A stretch of 64,000 nucleotides of DNA. Source: Adineta vaga. Its lineage: Eukaryota; Rotifera. Positions 11,198 to 20,852 of the stretch are shown here, one piece after another. The number at the start of each line of letters is the position of its first letter. Within the stretch, counting starts at the first letter, position 1. The stretch lies in contig CP075493.1 in NCBI GenBank assembly GCA_021613535.1, positions 15,996,001-16,060,000 of the forward strand. Reading direction: 5' to 3'. The translations under genes and the position numbers were made by a program. The notes beneath the pieces are model-generated. The model was not told the DNA's origin, ran no database searches, and was given only the letters and a program-made list of their open reading frames with translations.

Positions 11198-12108
11198 GTC
11201 AGATATACTCTATCAATATACTGATCTAATAACAACTCATTGAAACACGCTGAAAATCAAGCTTTCATACAAATATTAATCGGAATTAGCGAACATTATT
11301 CCTTAGTTAGTTGTCTCGTCTCTTTTTTATTGTTTTCTAATCTTTTTTCATAATTTTCATGTCTAATAAAATACGCATTTCAAAAGAAACTATATCTGCT
11401 CAGAAAGTTATCAATGACAAAAATAATATTTGTTCTAGTTTTGTTATCTTTTCAACCATTTTTTGTATAACACAATACTTCTCTTTAAAACAAACAAGAG
11501 AGAAAAATATAATTACAATTAGAACAAAAGATTTTTCTTTTTCTCAATCTTCATTTACCGTTTTAAGCTTGAAGGGTGTGGGTGTGGGTGTTAGATGAAG
11601 GTAAGAATAGGTGTCTCTTCTCAAGCCATATTTACATCCTTATATTTCACTCTAATCGACCCAATAATTTTCCATTTCGAGGTAATACAAAATCATTATT
11701 ACAATGTCGCTTGTGTGATAACCATTCATTTGCGTTAATGATCGGTTATTTTCTGTTACATATTTAGATCATCTATAATGAATATTAATTATCTGTAGCT
11801 GATTCATACTATATAATTTTATCTTCTTCTTGTATCGAGTTAATATTGAAAATATGTTTCATTAATTTCTCTCATTTAACAATATAAAGAATATTTCAAA
11901 AGTTTATGTAAATAAATTCGAAAATGTACTTTGATTAATTGATAAAATATATATTCGACATTTGAATAGTGAATTATTTAGTATAATATCTGTTTGAGGA
12001 TATCTCACAAGAATAAATAAATGAGAAAAAAACAAATAGAAATAATTTTATGAAATTCTTATCAAAAACATTTTATCAATTGACGTTTAAAATTATATTT
12101 TCTTTTAG
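11198..12108. other. Non-coding stretch
   Basis: 3' region of the peptide gene and AT-rich spacer with one half telomere-like element (11568-11590). The short frames overlapping that repeat are repeat-derived, not genes. Confidence 0.5.
11568..11590. repeat. Telomere-like left half-element
   Basis: CTTGAAGGGTGTGGGTGTGG followed by GTG; the longest uninterrupted run of TGTGGG-like units on a G-rich arm here. No C-rich partner is seen downstream. Confidence 0.7.
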
Positions 12109-12766
12109 AAAGAATATTTAATCAAAATGCACAAACTGTTGCTGAAGGAAATGGAAAAGGTGATAAATTAAATCAATTCAATGAACCTCGTGGAATCTTT
12201 GTAGATGAACAGAAAAATATTTATATTGCTGATTAGAGAAATAAACGAGTTGTTCGATGGTTCAATGAAAATCGACAAGAAATTCTTATTGAAGATATTT
12301 TTTTGTGAAAGTTTATCAATGGATAAATTTGAATTTCTTTATGTTTTGGATTCTGAGAAGAATAAAGTGAGAAAATGGAATATTAGTTGCTGGGAGAAAT
12401 GAAGAAAGAAATGGACTCAATCAGTTGCATAGTCCAAATTTTATTTTTGTTGATAATGAACAATCGGTTTATGTGTCTGACAATGGAAATAATCTCAATC
12501 GGTTATTTTTCCCTTCAGCTTTGTATGTTAATCAATGCGAAGAAATCTATGTTACGGAACGTATGAATGGTCAAATAACGCGATGGATTGAAGGTGAGGA
12601 AAAAGTTGAAATTGTTGTTGGTGGAAATGGTTCAGGTTGTGAAGGAAATCAGTTGAATTGTCCGTTTGATTTAACATTTGATTTGGAAGGAAATCTTTAT
12701 GTTTCTTATTTGTTAAATAATCGAATTCAGAAGTTTGAAATACAAGAAAAACAACATTTTCAATGA
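12109..12766 (+). pseudogene. NHL-repeat beta-propeller relic
   Basis: After a splice-acceptor-like TTCTTTTAG the frame reads NHL blades: LNQFNEPRGIFVDEQKNIYI then an in-frame TAG in place of the usual residue after IAD. A shifted frame gives FLYVLDSEKNKVRKW. Another shift gives LVAGRNEERNGLNQLHSPNF with VYVSDNGNN, and finally IVVGGNGSGCEGNQLNCPFD to a stop at 12766. One blade appears partly deleted (NGNN joined to LNRLFFPSALYV). Intact homologues are secreted or membrane proteins, like the gene at 35920-38857. With a stop, at least two shifts and no 5' exon, this is a pseudogene. Confidence 0.65.
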
Positions 12767-13365
12767 TAATAAACAGTTTAATTGTTTGAAATAAACGAAA
12801 TAAACTTGAATTATTTTTTTGTTGTAAAAACTTCTTGTGAAATTTTGATCAAGAAATAAATACATCATAGGATCAAGGACTGGCAACTCTTCCAGATTTT
12901 TATGTTTTTTATTAAATTACATTTGATGTATTTTAATTCTAGCTGAATTACAAATTCAACTGAACTTTTTATTATTTATTGTACAGGAATTTCTGAACGT
13001 TTTTTTGACGAGGGTGAGGGTGTGTAGCTGCTGCCATGGACATCTCTGATGAAAACGTTGAAAGAATAAAATCGAAAAACAAGTCAATATTCTCAAATGT
13101 GATTTTTCGTTTAACTTAATAAACGTTTCATCACACAGTCATTCCTGACAATGTGGTCTAGAGAGGACACGAAAGCTTGAATTTATATTTTTATTTTCTG
13201 TTAGAAATATGATTTTCACAGCAGTTATCTCTCTTTTCTCTCATTTACTTTTCTTCTGTGTATTTATTATTCAAATTAAAGACAATCAGTTTCTGATAAA
13301 TAAAGAGGGTGAGCGTAAGTATGTCGATTTACTTTTACTCTCATCAATCATAGCGTCGAAGTCAG
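12767..13365. other. Non-coding stretch
   Basis: No gene seen. Contains a degenerate half telomere-like element at 13011-13026. Confidence 0.45.
13011..13026. repeat. Telomere-like left half-element, degenerate
   Basis: GAGGGTGAGGGTGTGT without a facing arm. Confidence 0.45.
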
Positions 13366-15294
13366 TTATAATTTCTTTTTTACAATTTCAATACTCTTTC
13401 GAACACTTTCAAGATCAGGATGATTAGGAGGTAGTGCACGTTTTCGAATATCTAGAGCACGTTCGAAAAATGAAAGCGCTTTTGAATAATCATTTGTTTG
13501 TCTATAAGCCCAACCGATGTTGCTGTAAGAAGTAGCTAAACTGGGATGACCTGGTGGAAGAACTTTTTCTTTGATTTCCAATGCTTTTTCATAATAGGAA
13601 AGTGCTTTCGAATAGTCACCCAAATCATCATATACACCTCCGATATTGTTGTACGAAGTAGCCAACTGAGGATCATTTGTAGAAAGAGTTTTTTGACGAA
13701 TTTCCAATGCTTTTTCATAAGATGACAATGCTTTGGAATTCTCACCCATCTTCCAATATATTGCAGCAATGTTGTTGCAAGATGTAGCCACATCAGAGTG
13801 TGTGGGTGGCAAAATCTTCTGAAGGATTTCGTATGATTTTTCATAAAATGCAAGTGCTTCCGCATTTGCTTCTTGATTATCTTTTACTAATCCTAGCATA
13901 TGATAAATATTTGCTTTATCATGCTCATTTGTTGTTTGACCAAGCATGATTTCAAATATTTGTTGTGCCTTGTTAAATTGTCCAATTTTAATCAATAAAT
14001 TGCCTAATCGGTACCATCCTGTAAGATGAGGAAATATCTCTTGTCGTATACGTTCAGTTAAACTACGAAGTTGCGGATCGTTATCATTGGTTAGAGTTAA
14101 ATTCACTTGCCAAAGGCGATTATTCCCATCCATTTGTTCGATTTGTTCGATGCGAAAGACCGAGTGCATAGAGAAGAGAATTTCTTCTTCTCCTTCAAAA
14201 CAACTGACGTTGCGCACATTAGCGAATGGTGTTGAAGGAATAGAGGAATCGATGTTCATGACGAATAATATACCCATCATATCGGATGTTTCCATAGTTT
14301 GACGAGCAAAGCTAAGAGATACTTGACGATTAGTACTCGTGGATAAGAAATTATTAAATGATAGTAGACCACCTTTTGTTTCCATCATTTGGTCAAAGTC
14401 CTTTTGAGACAAACCTTGACCACGATATACGGAGAATGAGGCGTTGCGATCATGCCCGGCGAACTGTGTTGAATGAAGTTCGGTTAGGTGCTGATGTAAG
14501 TCGTGAATAAAAAAGCCCATGGTCACGATGAGTTCCACGTCCATCGTACGTAAACATCGATTAAGCGTGCTGTACAGAAATGACTGATAAGTGTACCACC
14601 AGACAGGTGTGTGTAGACGATATTCACGCTCAATTTTGTCGACATTTTTTAATTCGATATTATTACCAACCAATTGCTCACGAAAGTATTGAATAAAATC
14701 ATTAATATGTACTTGTTCAAAGTCGATGGTTAAAAGTATTTCCTTCAGTATCTGAGTATACATGAAAGATTGATCTAATTGATCAAGATTATTATTTTTT
14801 ATTCCACCACTAAATGGTACGAAGCTCATTGAAATGTTGTTTTGATCACAATCTTGGACGGTCTTTTTCAGTGCTTTACAGATAGATTCTATCTCTGTGA
14901 AGACACCCTTTACTTTAGGCCATTCTTGAGTCCATTGTTCATTTCGTTTCTGTTTTCCACAAAAAATGAAAATAGTACTTATCTGTGGTTTGTCGTGCAC
15001 AATGGGTACTGTTGTTTGTCCATATGCATCTGAAAAGATGATAAATGCTTTTTCTTCTTGTATGCCATCAATGAAGTTAACACAGTCATCGACATCTGTG
15101 AATGTATAGATGGTATTTACAATTCCACGTAGTTGTGAAATGGTGTTTTGACAGTCCCTGTTGTCTGCACTGATATTGGCATCGAGCCAAAGCAGTAAAA
15201 AATTTTGAATCCGATGTGCACGAGATGGCCTTCGAAATCTTACGTTCGTACATTGTGGAGTCGCAGCCGTTGTTTGATATTTTTTCTCGGTCAT
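13366..15294 (-). CDS. ART-TPR protein (mono-ADP-ribosyltransferase with kinesin-light-chain-type TPRs), intact
   Basis: 642 residues from the ATG at 15294 (MTEKKYQTTAATPQ). A longer reading begins at a GTG that lies next to the TATA box, so the ATG is chosen. Residues 1-230 form the lineage-specific N-terminal domain seen in the other copies here. Residues about 225-400 form the ART fold, with the Arg in SVYRGQGL (about R291), the S-T-S in FNNFLSTST (about 318-320) and the E-x-E in FEGEEEILF (about 369-371), all required R-S-E elements being present. Residues about 430-642 are five TPR units of 42 residues with the YYEKALEIKEKVLPP pattern. Predicted activity is NAD-dependent ADP-ribosylation of a protein target chosen through the TPRs; the substrate is unknown. 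Such proteins are strongly expanded in bdelloids. Intronless. Confidence 0.85.
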   Translation of the reverse strand: MTEKKYQTTAATPQCTNVRFRRPSRAHRIQNFLLLWLDANISADNRDCQNTISQLRGIVNTIYTFTDVDDCVNFIDGIQEEKAFIIFSDAYGQTTVPIVHDKPQISTIFIFCGKQKRNEQWTQEWPKVKGVFTEIESICKALKKTVQDCDQNNISMSFVPFSGGIKNNNLDQLDQSFMYTQILKEILLTIDFEQVHINDFIQYFREQLVGNNIELKNVDKIEREYRLHTPVWWYTYQSFLYSTLNRCLRTMDVELIVTMGFFIHDLHQHLTELHSTQFAGHDRNASFSVYRGQGLSQKDFDQMMETKGGLLSFNNFLSTSTNRQVSLSFARQTMETSDMMGILFVMNIDSSIPSTPFANVRNVSCFEGEEEILFSMHSVFRIEQIEQMDGNNRLWQVNLTLTNDNDPQLRSLTERIRQEIFPHLTGWYRLGNLLIKIGQFNKAQQIFEIMLGQTTNEHDKANIYHMLGLVKDNQEANAEALAFYEKSYEILQKILPPTHSDVATSCNNIAAIYWKMGENSKALSSYEKALEIRQKTLSTNDPQLATSYNNIGGVYDDLGDYSKALSYYEKALEIKEKVLPPGHPSLATSYSNIGWAYRQTNDYSKALSFFERALDIRKRALPPNHPDLESVRKSIEIVKKKL

Positions 15295-15327
15295 GTAGAG
15301 TGTGAACGAACGAACAAAATACTTCAC

Positions 15328-15335
15328 TTTATATA
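15328..15335 (-). promoter_or_regulatory. TATA box of the intact ART-TPR gene
   Basis: TATATAAA on the minus strand, about 34 bp before the ATG at 15294. This implies a very short 5' leader and supports that start. Confidence 0.55.
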
Positions 15336-15540
15336 ATATCTGATTTTTTTCTTTCTATCTAACTTCTTCCATTGTCAGAATTGTCACAAGACAAACGGGA
15401 GATGAATAACAGAAAACTCACGTGGTAACGAATGAAAGAACGCAAAAAATATGTCCTTAAGTTCCGTTTGTTGTCAATGACAGTGGAGAAAAAAATCCTT
15501 ACACTCCCTTTTGATCAGATGTTCGGAGATGCAACTATAT

Positions 15541-15789
15541 CCTAGTTGGAGAGAACTTCGGATACTTTAATGGTAGAACAGCCGACCGGTTATCGGAAGA
15601 TGTAGGTTCGAGTCCTGCTCTGATTTAATGATCTTTCTTTACAAGTTTTTCGTACTTTTTTAGACATTTCCATGTGGTTGCATTTTATTGAAATTTATTT
15701 ATATTTCCGTGGATAGAAGATGTGATTACTTAAGTTTTTTAACTCTTTAAATAAATTATCTAAACACACCTACACCCACACCCTCACCC
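15541..15789 (+). mobile_element. tRNA-headed SINE with telomere-like (ACACCC)n tail, copy 1
   Basis: The 5' part has a Pol III-type layout: an A-box-like TTTAATGGTAGAAC and a B box GGTTCGAGTCC about 35 bp later. A body of about 150 bp follows (TTTACAAGTTTTTCGTAC, then CCGTGGATAGAAG), ending AAATTATCTAAACACACC and a C-rich telomere-like tail (15765-15789). A second copy at 40083-40291 matches from just inside the tRNA-like head to the same tail, which defines the element. The tail abuts the truncated ART relic at 15790. Confidence 0.75.
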
Positions 15790-16524
15790 GCATTTCTCGG
15801 TAGATATGTTCTTTCAAAATCACTTATTACATCTTGTTGTGAAATATTTTCATTTGAATATTGCTGACGGCAATAAGTAATTAAATCATTTATAGATGTT
15901 TGATTACAAATAGATAGATCAAATAAACTTTCAATTAGTAAATAATACCAAGTAAATGATGTAGTTTTACTTTGATTTGTTGATTCTTCTATTGGTAAAG
16001 GATCAAGAATACTTACAGATGTTAAATCTTTTGTACATACTTCGATATCTTCGATAATTAAACGAAATAATTCAGTTGTATTATTTAAAATTTGAAGATT
16101 AAATTTCTTTGAAATTGTAATTACTTGATCATTCGTTGTGTTTTGTTCATTTGTTAAAACATATAAATATAATTTGTAAAAAATCATCTAAGAATGGTAG
16201 AATATCATATGCCAATTCATAATCAATGATTAAAAATATATTTGATGTTTTTAATTCACTGATAAAATCAATAAGAGCATCATTTGAATAATATATTATA
16301 ATATTTCTACCATGTAATGATTCATTTTGCTTTGTATTATCATTGGTTAACCAAATAATACAAACATAATTATCGATTGGTTCAATAAATTCAGATTTTG
16401 TTGTATTTAAACATTCCCGTAGAAGATTATTACTAAAAGGATTTTCATCAGTTAAAAATGATCTATCTAATAATAGAAATGATCGTTGATAATCTTCTTC
16501 AAGTTTTTCTTCCGTTTTATTCAT
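15790..16524 (-). pseudogene. ART-family N-terminal domain, truncated at a SINE tail
   Basis: On the minus strand from 16524 (MNKTEEKLEEDYQRSFLLLD), the frame carries the family's N-terminal domain: VCIIWLTNDN, NIFLIIDYELAYDILPF, then a frameshift near 16165. It continues as VITISKKFNLQIL, TSFTWYYLLIESLFDLSI and ISDFERTYLPRNA. The last motif matches EMERKYHQ in the copy at 8150, just before TPIWWYS, so the sequence ends just before the ART catalytic region. It is replaced there by the SINE's (ACACCC)n tail. No catalytic domain or TPR is found beyond the SINE. The frameshift plus truncation make it a pseudogene. Confidence 0.7.
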
Positions 16525-16736
16525 TTATAAGTAATACCTATGTGATAATATATACGTGAATATATTCACATGTTTGCCAAGTGCTCGTTTTGGAAGAAGA
16601 GAATGAATAAGCAGTGAACCGTAGAAAATTATTTTGATTTTGATGATTGCTTGCAAAAAATGACTCATCATATTTAGTCATATATTTTAGTTTTCGTTTT
16701 GATGAGAATATAGTTGAATTTTTGCTCATCGCCTTT

Positions 16737-18724
16737 CCCATGTGAAATTTTTTTGGTTATAAACGCGTTTGAAAACGCATCCGAAACGCGTCTTATAAAC
16801 GCATCTGGACGCATCCTACATGAAACATCTGATGCGTCTAGATGCGTTTCGAGGATGCGTTCAGATGCGTTTCACAGATGCGTTTAGACGCGCTTGAAAA
16901 CAAAACGCGTTCAAACGCATCCGAATAATCGGTGAAACACCTGACGCGTCAGACGCGTTTCGAAAAAATTGCAAAAAAAAAGATTTTTTTGTACTCTTAG
17001 ATTTGAACTATGTTACCATCAGAACCTCATGATGGTCATCTCTATCCTAGTGGCATAGTACAGAATATATTTTATGACTTACATAATTAATTTTGATTTG
17101 TGCGATGAACGAGACTAGAACATATGAACATGTGAATAGAAAACAAGTGACTTACGATTGAGCCATATATGCTCGATGAACTATCATTTATATATAGATA
17201 TCATTTTAAAATTCAATTCTACTTAAATAATAAATGTCTTTATAGCAAAGAATTATATTTTCGATTAGATTACATATTTTCTGATATTCATAATTAATTA
17301 ATATTCAGTTCAATAACAGAAACCATCTTTTATCAAAACTCGTATATATTTTCATATTTAGTTTACTTTGATCTATATTGGAAAATAAAATAAGCTAATT
17401 GAAGTATAAAATAGAATTATTTAAGAAAAATATGAATCTTATTCGAATTTTAATAATACAAAAAAACATAAAAATTCGAGAATTAGTTTTTTGAACTATC
17501 ATGAAAAAAAGTTACTTCGACGAAGAAACAAATTTATCTTTCTATTTTTTATATTTAATTCAAATGTAAACAAAAATCTTATAGTTTTAACAATATTTCG
17601 TAAAAAGATCCATTAAAATATGAAATACAAATTAAATTCAATAAAATAAATAATTACAATTGAATAATTATTATCTAATATTTTCTTTTCTACAAGATCA
17701 AAAACGAAATATATTTATTTATATATAATAAGAATAGTAAACTCTTTATTCTCTAAATATTAAATGAAAAACAAAAAAAAAATGAGAATTATGTGAATAT
17801 TATTTATAAATACATCTTCTATTTTCTTGAGTTCTATTATTTTGTTTTGATAAACTTCTTTACACATTTGGTTGGTTTTCTTTCCAATCAATAATGTTAA
17901 AGGATTATTTATATTTAAATTTTGTTTATGAAAATTATTCCTTTTACCTCTATTCTATATCTGCAATTCATGTTTTTGATTAAATACTTCTTTTCCCATT
18001 TGCGTAATTTAAACTGAAATCTTCGACTAAAAAAAAGAATTTCAATGGAAACAGAACTAAAATAGTCTATATGATAAAGATATTAACTTCTGTTCTAAGA
18101 TGACACAATTATATAGAAATATTTCATGACTCGTATCTAATCAACAACAACTCTTAAATTTATTGAATCAAACACAAAAAAATATTTTCTAAAACCATAG
18201 TTTTATCTTTATATCAAAAAGCTGTTTCGAGACCTTTTTATCGAAATCCATTCGCATCTGGAACGCGTCTGAACGCGTTTATCATCCAGGTTATCTCTAA
18301 AACGCATTCGAATATCAACATTAGTGAAACGCGTTCCTATTTCCAACGCGCTTAATCGCGTTTCTTAGATCAAACGCGTTAGAACGCACGTATCAGACGC
18401 GTCTAAACGCTTTCTAAGTTCAGACGCATCGGGACGCATGTTTCAGACGCGTCTAAACGCTTTCTCAGTCCAAACGCAGTAGGACGCGTGCTTCAAACGC
18501 GTGCAAACGCTCTCGTCTCAGGAAATGGGCAAAAACGCGATATAGAAACGAAACGCGTTTATGTTTTAAGTGCGTCTGGACGCGTTTCTTACTAGGAACG
18601 CGTTCGAACGCGCCCATAGGATGCGTTTAAACGCGGTACAAGTATCATTTGAAACATTAAACGCGTTCAAACGCAGACTAAACGCGTTTAAACGCGTTTT
18701 TTCTGCGTTTCAGTGTTACATGGG
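16737..18724. mobile_element. Non-autonomous element with ACGCGT-rich subterminal arrays and short inverted termini
   Basis: The termini are inverted: CCCATGT at 16737 and ACATGGG ending at 18724. Inside each end, dense arrays (16761-16972 and 18250-18712) of degenerate ACGCGTTT / AAACGCRT words occur in both orientations, often as inverted pairs 8-12 bp apart. The 1.25-kb middle is AT-rich with no ORF. CpG-rich words are otherwise rare in this window. The structure fits a non-autonomous DNA transposon or foldback element whose subterminal words bind a transposase. No target-site duplication is evident and the superfamily is unknown. Confidence 0.65.
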
Positions 18725-19468
18725 TTAGAAAAACATTATTGTTATTCGATGAAATTATCTTTCGTTGGCTTTTTGGTACATTAGACTGTATTTATTACCA
18801 GATTGGATTGAAAAAATGTTGACTAATTTTTAAAAATCCGTCGCGAAATATTGTAGCAAAGAGTGTATACATATGGAATATTAGTTGAATGCGCTATACG
18901 AAAAATGTTATATCATATGACTAATATAGTGGAGATAATGACGAAATCTGCTATTGGATCTTTCAAAAAGATTATTTGTTACATCTAACCGGCTTATTTG
19001 CTTAAAATTTGTTATTTATTTCCTGGTAAGTGTGAATTAACTTTTTCCCAGTAATAAAAATAGCAAGAAAGGAATGATATTTCTTCGACAGTTTTCTGCT
19101 TGATTTTTACAATCATAACAGAAGTATTTACGATTTTTTTTCTTAACAAACAGAAAAGAAGGAAGAAAAGTTCATTCTCTGTATGTTTGTTATTAACAAA
19201 TCCGTTTCTATAGTGCTCTTTATGTTGCTTTTTCGAATGATTAAACGTAATACATTGAAGAAAAACGCAGTGCCGCTTTAAAAATAGAAGAATATCCCTT
19301 TGGCTCTACTTTGCTCAAAAATAGAAATATCAAAACATGACGTGGCAGGTGGTGCCATCGGTTTGATATTTTCGTCATTGGACATTTTTTACTTCCGATT
19401 AGATTAGAATTAGCTTATGTGAGTCAAATATATTTTTTATGGAATAATATCAGTGCATAATATTAACT
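18725..19468. other. Non-coding stretch
   Basis: No gene or recognisable repeat seen. Confidence 0.45.
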
Positions 19469-19673
19469 ATGGGATCAACACATAGCAAACAGACATAATT
19501 GTTCAAAGAAAAGATTCTCCAAATGATGAACAAATCAATACCAGAATGGTTCAAAATATTTTACTCATTTGATTAGATGACACAATTGATGAAACAAATA
19601 TAGATTGTCAAAATGCTGTCACTCATCTACGACGGGCGATCAAGATCATTAATATTTTCACTAATAGTGATAA
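19469..19673 (+). pseudogene. ART-TPR family N-terminal scrap
   Basis: MGSTHSKQT then a stop. In a second frame are RMVQNILLI, a TGA, and LDDTIDETNIDCQNAVTHLR followed by KIINIFTNSDN. This matches IQNFLLLWLDANIS and NTIYTFTDVDD of the intact protein. The sequence is cut by a 71-bp MITE at 19674, and no later domain was found beyond it. Confidence 0.65.
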
Positions 19674-19744
19674 TTAGGGGTGAGTCACTTAACTTAATTC
19701 GACTTAATTAAGTGATTAAATTAAGTCAAATGACCCACCCCTAA
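19674..19744. mobile_element. Mini inverted-repeat element (MITE-like)
   Basis: A near-palindrome: TTAGGGGTGAGTCACTTAAC at the left and the matching GTCAAATGACCCACCCCTAA at the right, about 26-bp arms over 71 bp. It interrupts the ART-family scrap directly after its NSDN codons. The flanking TAA/TTA suggests insertion at a TA or TTA target. Confidence 0.6.
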
Positions 19745-20105
19745 TTACTATCATCTTGGTAAAATGGAAAATATTTGGAATGGTCAAGTAACAAAACATA
19801 TGGTCGACCCAAGGCAGCTATTGAAAAATATCTCGCACGAATGGAATACTATGAGGAAAAGACTAGAGATGCAAGTGATGATTTCGAATATGCTAAACAT
19901 TCAAGACCATGAAATAATGAAATAGAAAATTTGTAAATTGTTTAACTAGAAAATAGTATTTGCTTATTCCAATCAGCAACGAAAGTCCTTCCAAGAGTTC
20001 ACCAAGTTCGATTTGATTTTCCTGAAATCGTGATCGAAGTGAATTGATTTGTTGTTGAAGAAATGCACCTTTTTTGCTCATCTTTTTGTTTTCATCCATG
20101 ACCAT
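19745..20105. other. Stretch with short unassigned frames
   Basis: A plus-strand run AIEKYLARMEYYEEKTRDAS (to a stop near 19910) and a minus-strand coiled-coil-like run (FLQQQINSLRSRF, 20090-19990) look somewhat protein-like. Neither has a start, splice context or family, so no gene is called. Confidence 0.3.
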
Positions 20106-20162
20106 CTTGAGGGTGGGTGTGAGTAGATATCTAAGCAAAACACCCAAACCCATACCCCTCAG
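20106..20162. repeat. Telomere-like hairpin element, complete but diverged
   Basis: CTTGAGGGTGGGTGTGAG arm, an 18-bp spacer, and an arm ACACCCAAACCCATACCCCTC. Mismatches in both arms indicate an older copy. Confidence 0.75.
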
Positions 20163-20209
20163 GATTTTGCGAGAAATAATTTTATACTATTTGCTCAGGA
20201 GCATGTACA

Positions 20210-20281
20210 AGCAGTGTGGCGCAGTTGGTAGCGCGTTGGTCTCATAATCCGAAGGTCACTAGATCGAAACTACTCTCTGCT
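20210..20281 (+). tRNA. tRNA-Met(CAT)-like gene, probably a pseudogene
   Basis: A 72-nt cloverleaf-like sequence with D-arm GCGCAGTTGGTAGCGC and anticodon loop CTCATAA (CAT), closely following eukaryotic elongator tRNA-Met. Mismatches occur in the acceptor (one pair), anticodon (one pair) and T stems (one pair). The T loop reads ATCGAAA instead of TTCGANN. A degenerate gene or tRNA-derived repeat head is more likely than a functional tRNA. Confidence 0.6.
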
Positions 20282-20852
20282 ATATTTCATTTTTGCAATT
20301 TTCTCCCTGAATTAATTTTCACAGGCGACGTAAAAAAGCACCCAATTTATGCAGATTGAAAGCACTGGTTTTTTTTTTTTTATCATCTACTGCCAAAAAA
20401 TACAAACAGTTATTTTATTTAAAATATAGAAACTGACTGTGGTCATGTGTATTTCTTAATGCCACTGTGATCCTACTGAAAACGTTTTCAACAAATATAT
20501 AACAATTATAGTGCACTAGTGAAAAAGAGAAGGTGATTAAACTAGGTAAGAACGGATCATTGTATCTATAACATTATATTGCCATTCTATTACGTATGAA
20601 GTTTCTTTTGGCAAAGAAGGAGAACAAAAAACTTCTTTGATTTTATTTATTAAGAATATTAATCATAGATGAAGAGAAGATTAGATATTGACCACGACAT
20701 GTTTCAAATAGCATCAAAAAATATATCGGTTAGAATAAAAATTAATAAAGAACGCCTCTAATTTCGTTATCTAAAAGCAGAAGGTGTAGAAAAATCGTGG
20801 AAATAATTAGTGAATATGTCCATATGTTCGTTCATAGATTGAAAAATGTATT
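20282..20852. other. Non-coding stretch
   Basis: Contains a T homopolymer run near 20370. No gene seen. Confidence 0.45.

Noticed and set aside
13046-13072. Possible hammerhead ribozyme (CTGATGA followed by GAAA)
   Set aside because: The stem II spacing and the flanking stems I and III do not form; only the core words match.
16538-16741. A 67-residue minus-strand frame (MGKAMSKNST)
   Set aside because: No motif, no splice context, and it ends at the border of the ACGCGT-rich element.
19893-20153. An 86-residue minus-strand frame with coiled-coil tendency
   Set aside because: The N-terminal third is translated hairpin repeat; the remainder lacks family or splice support.
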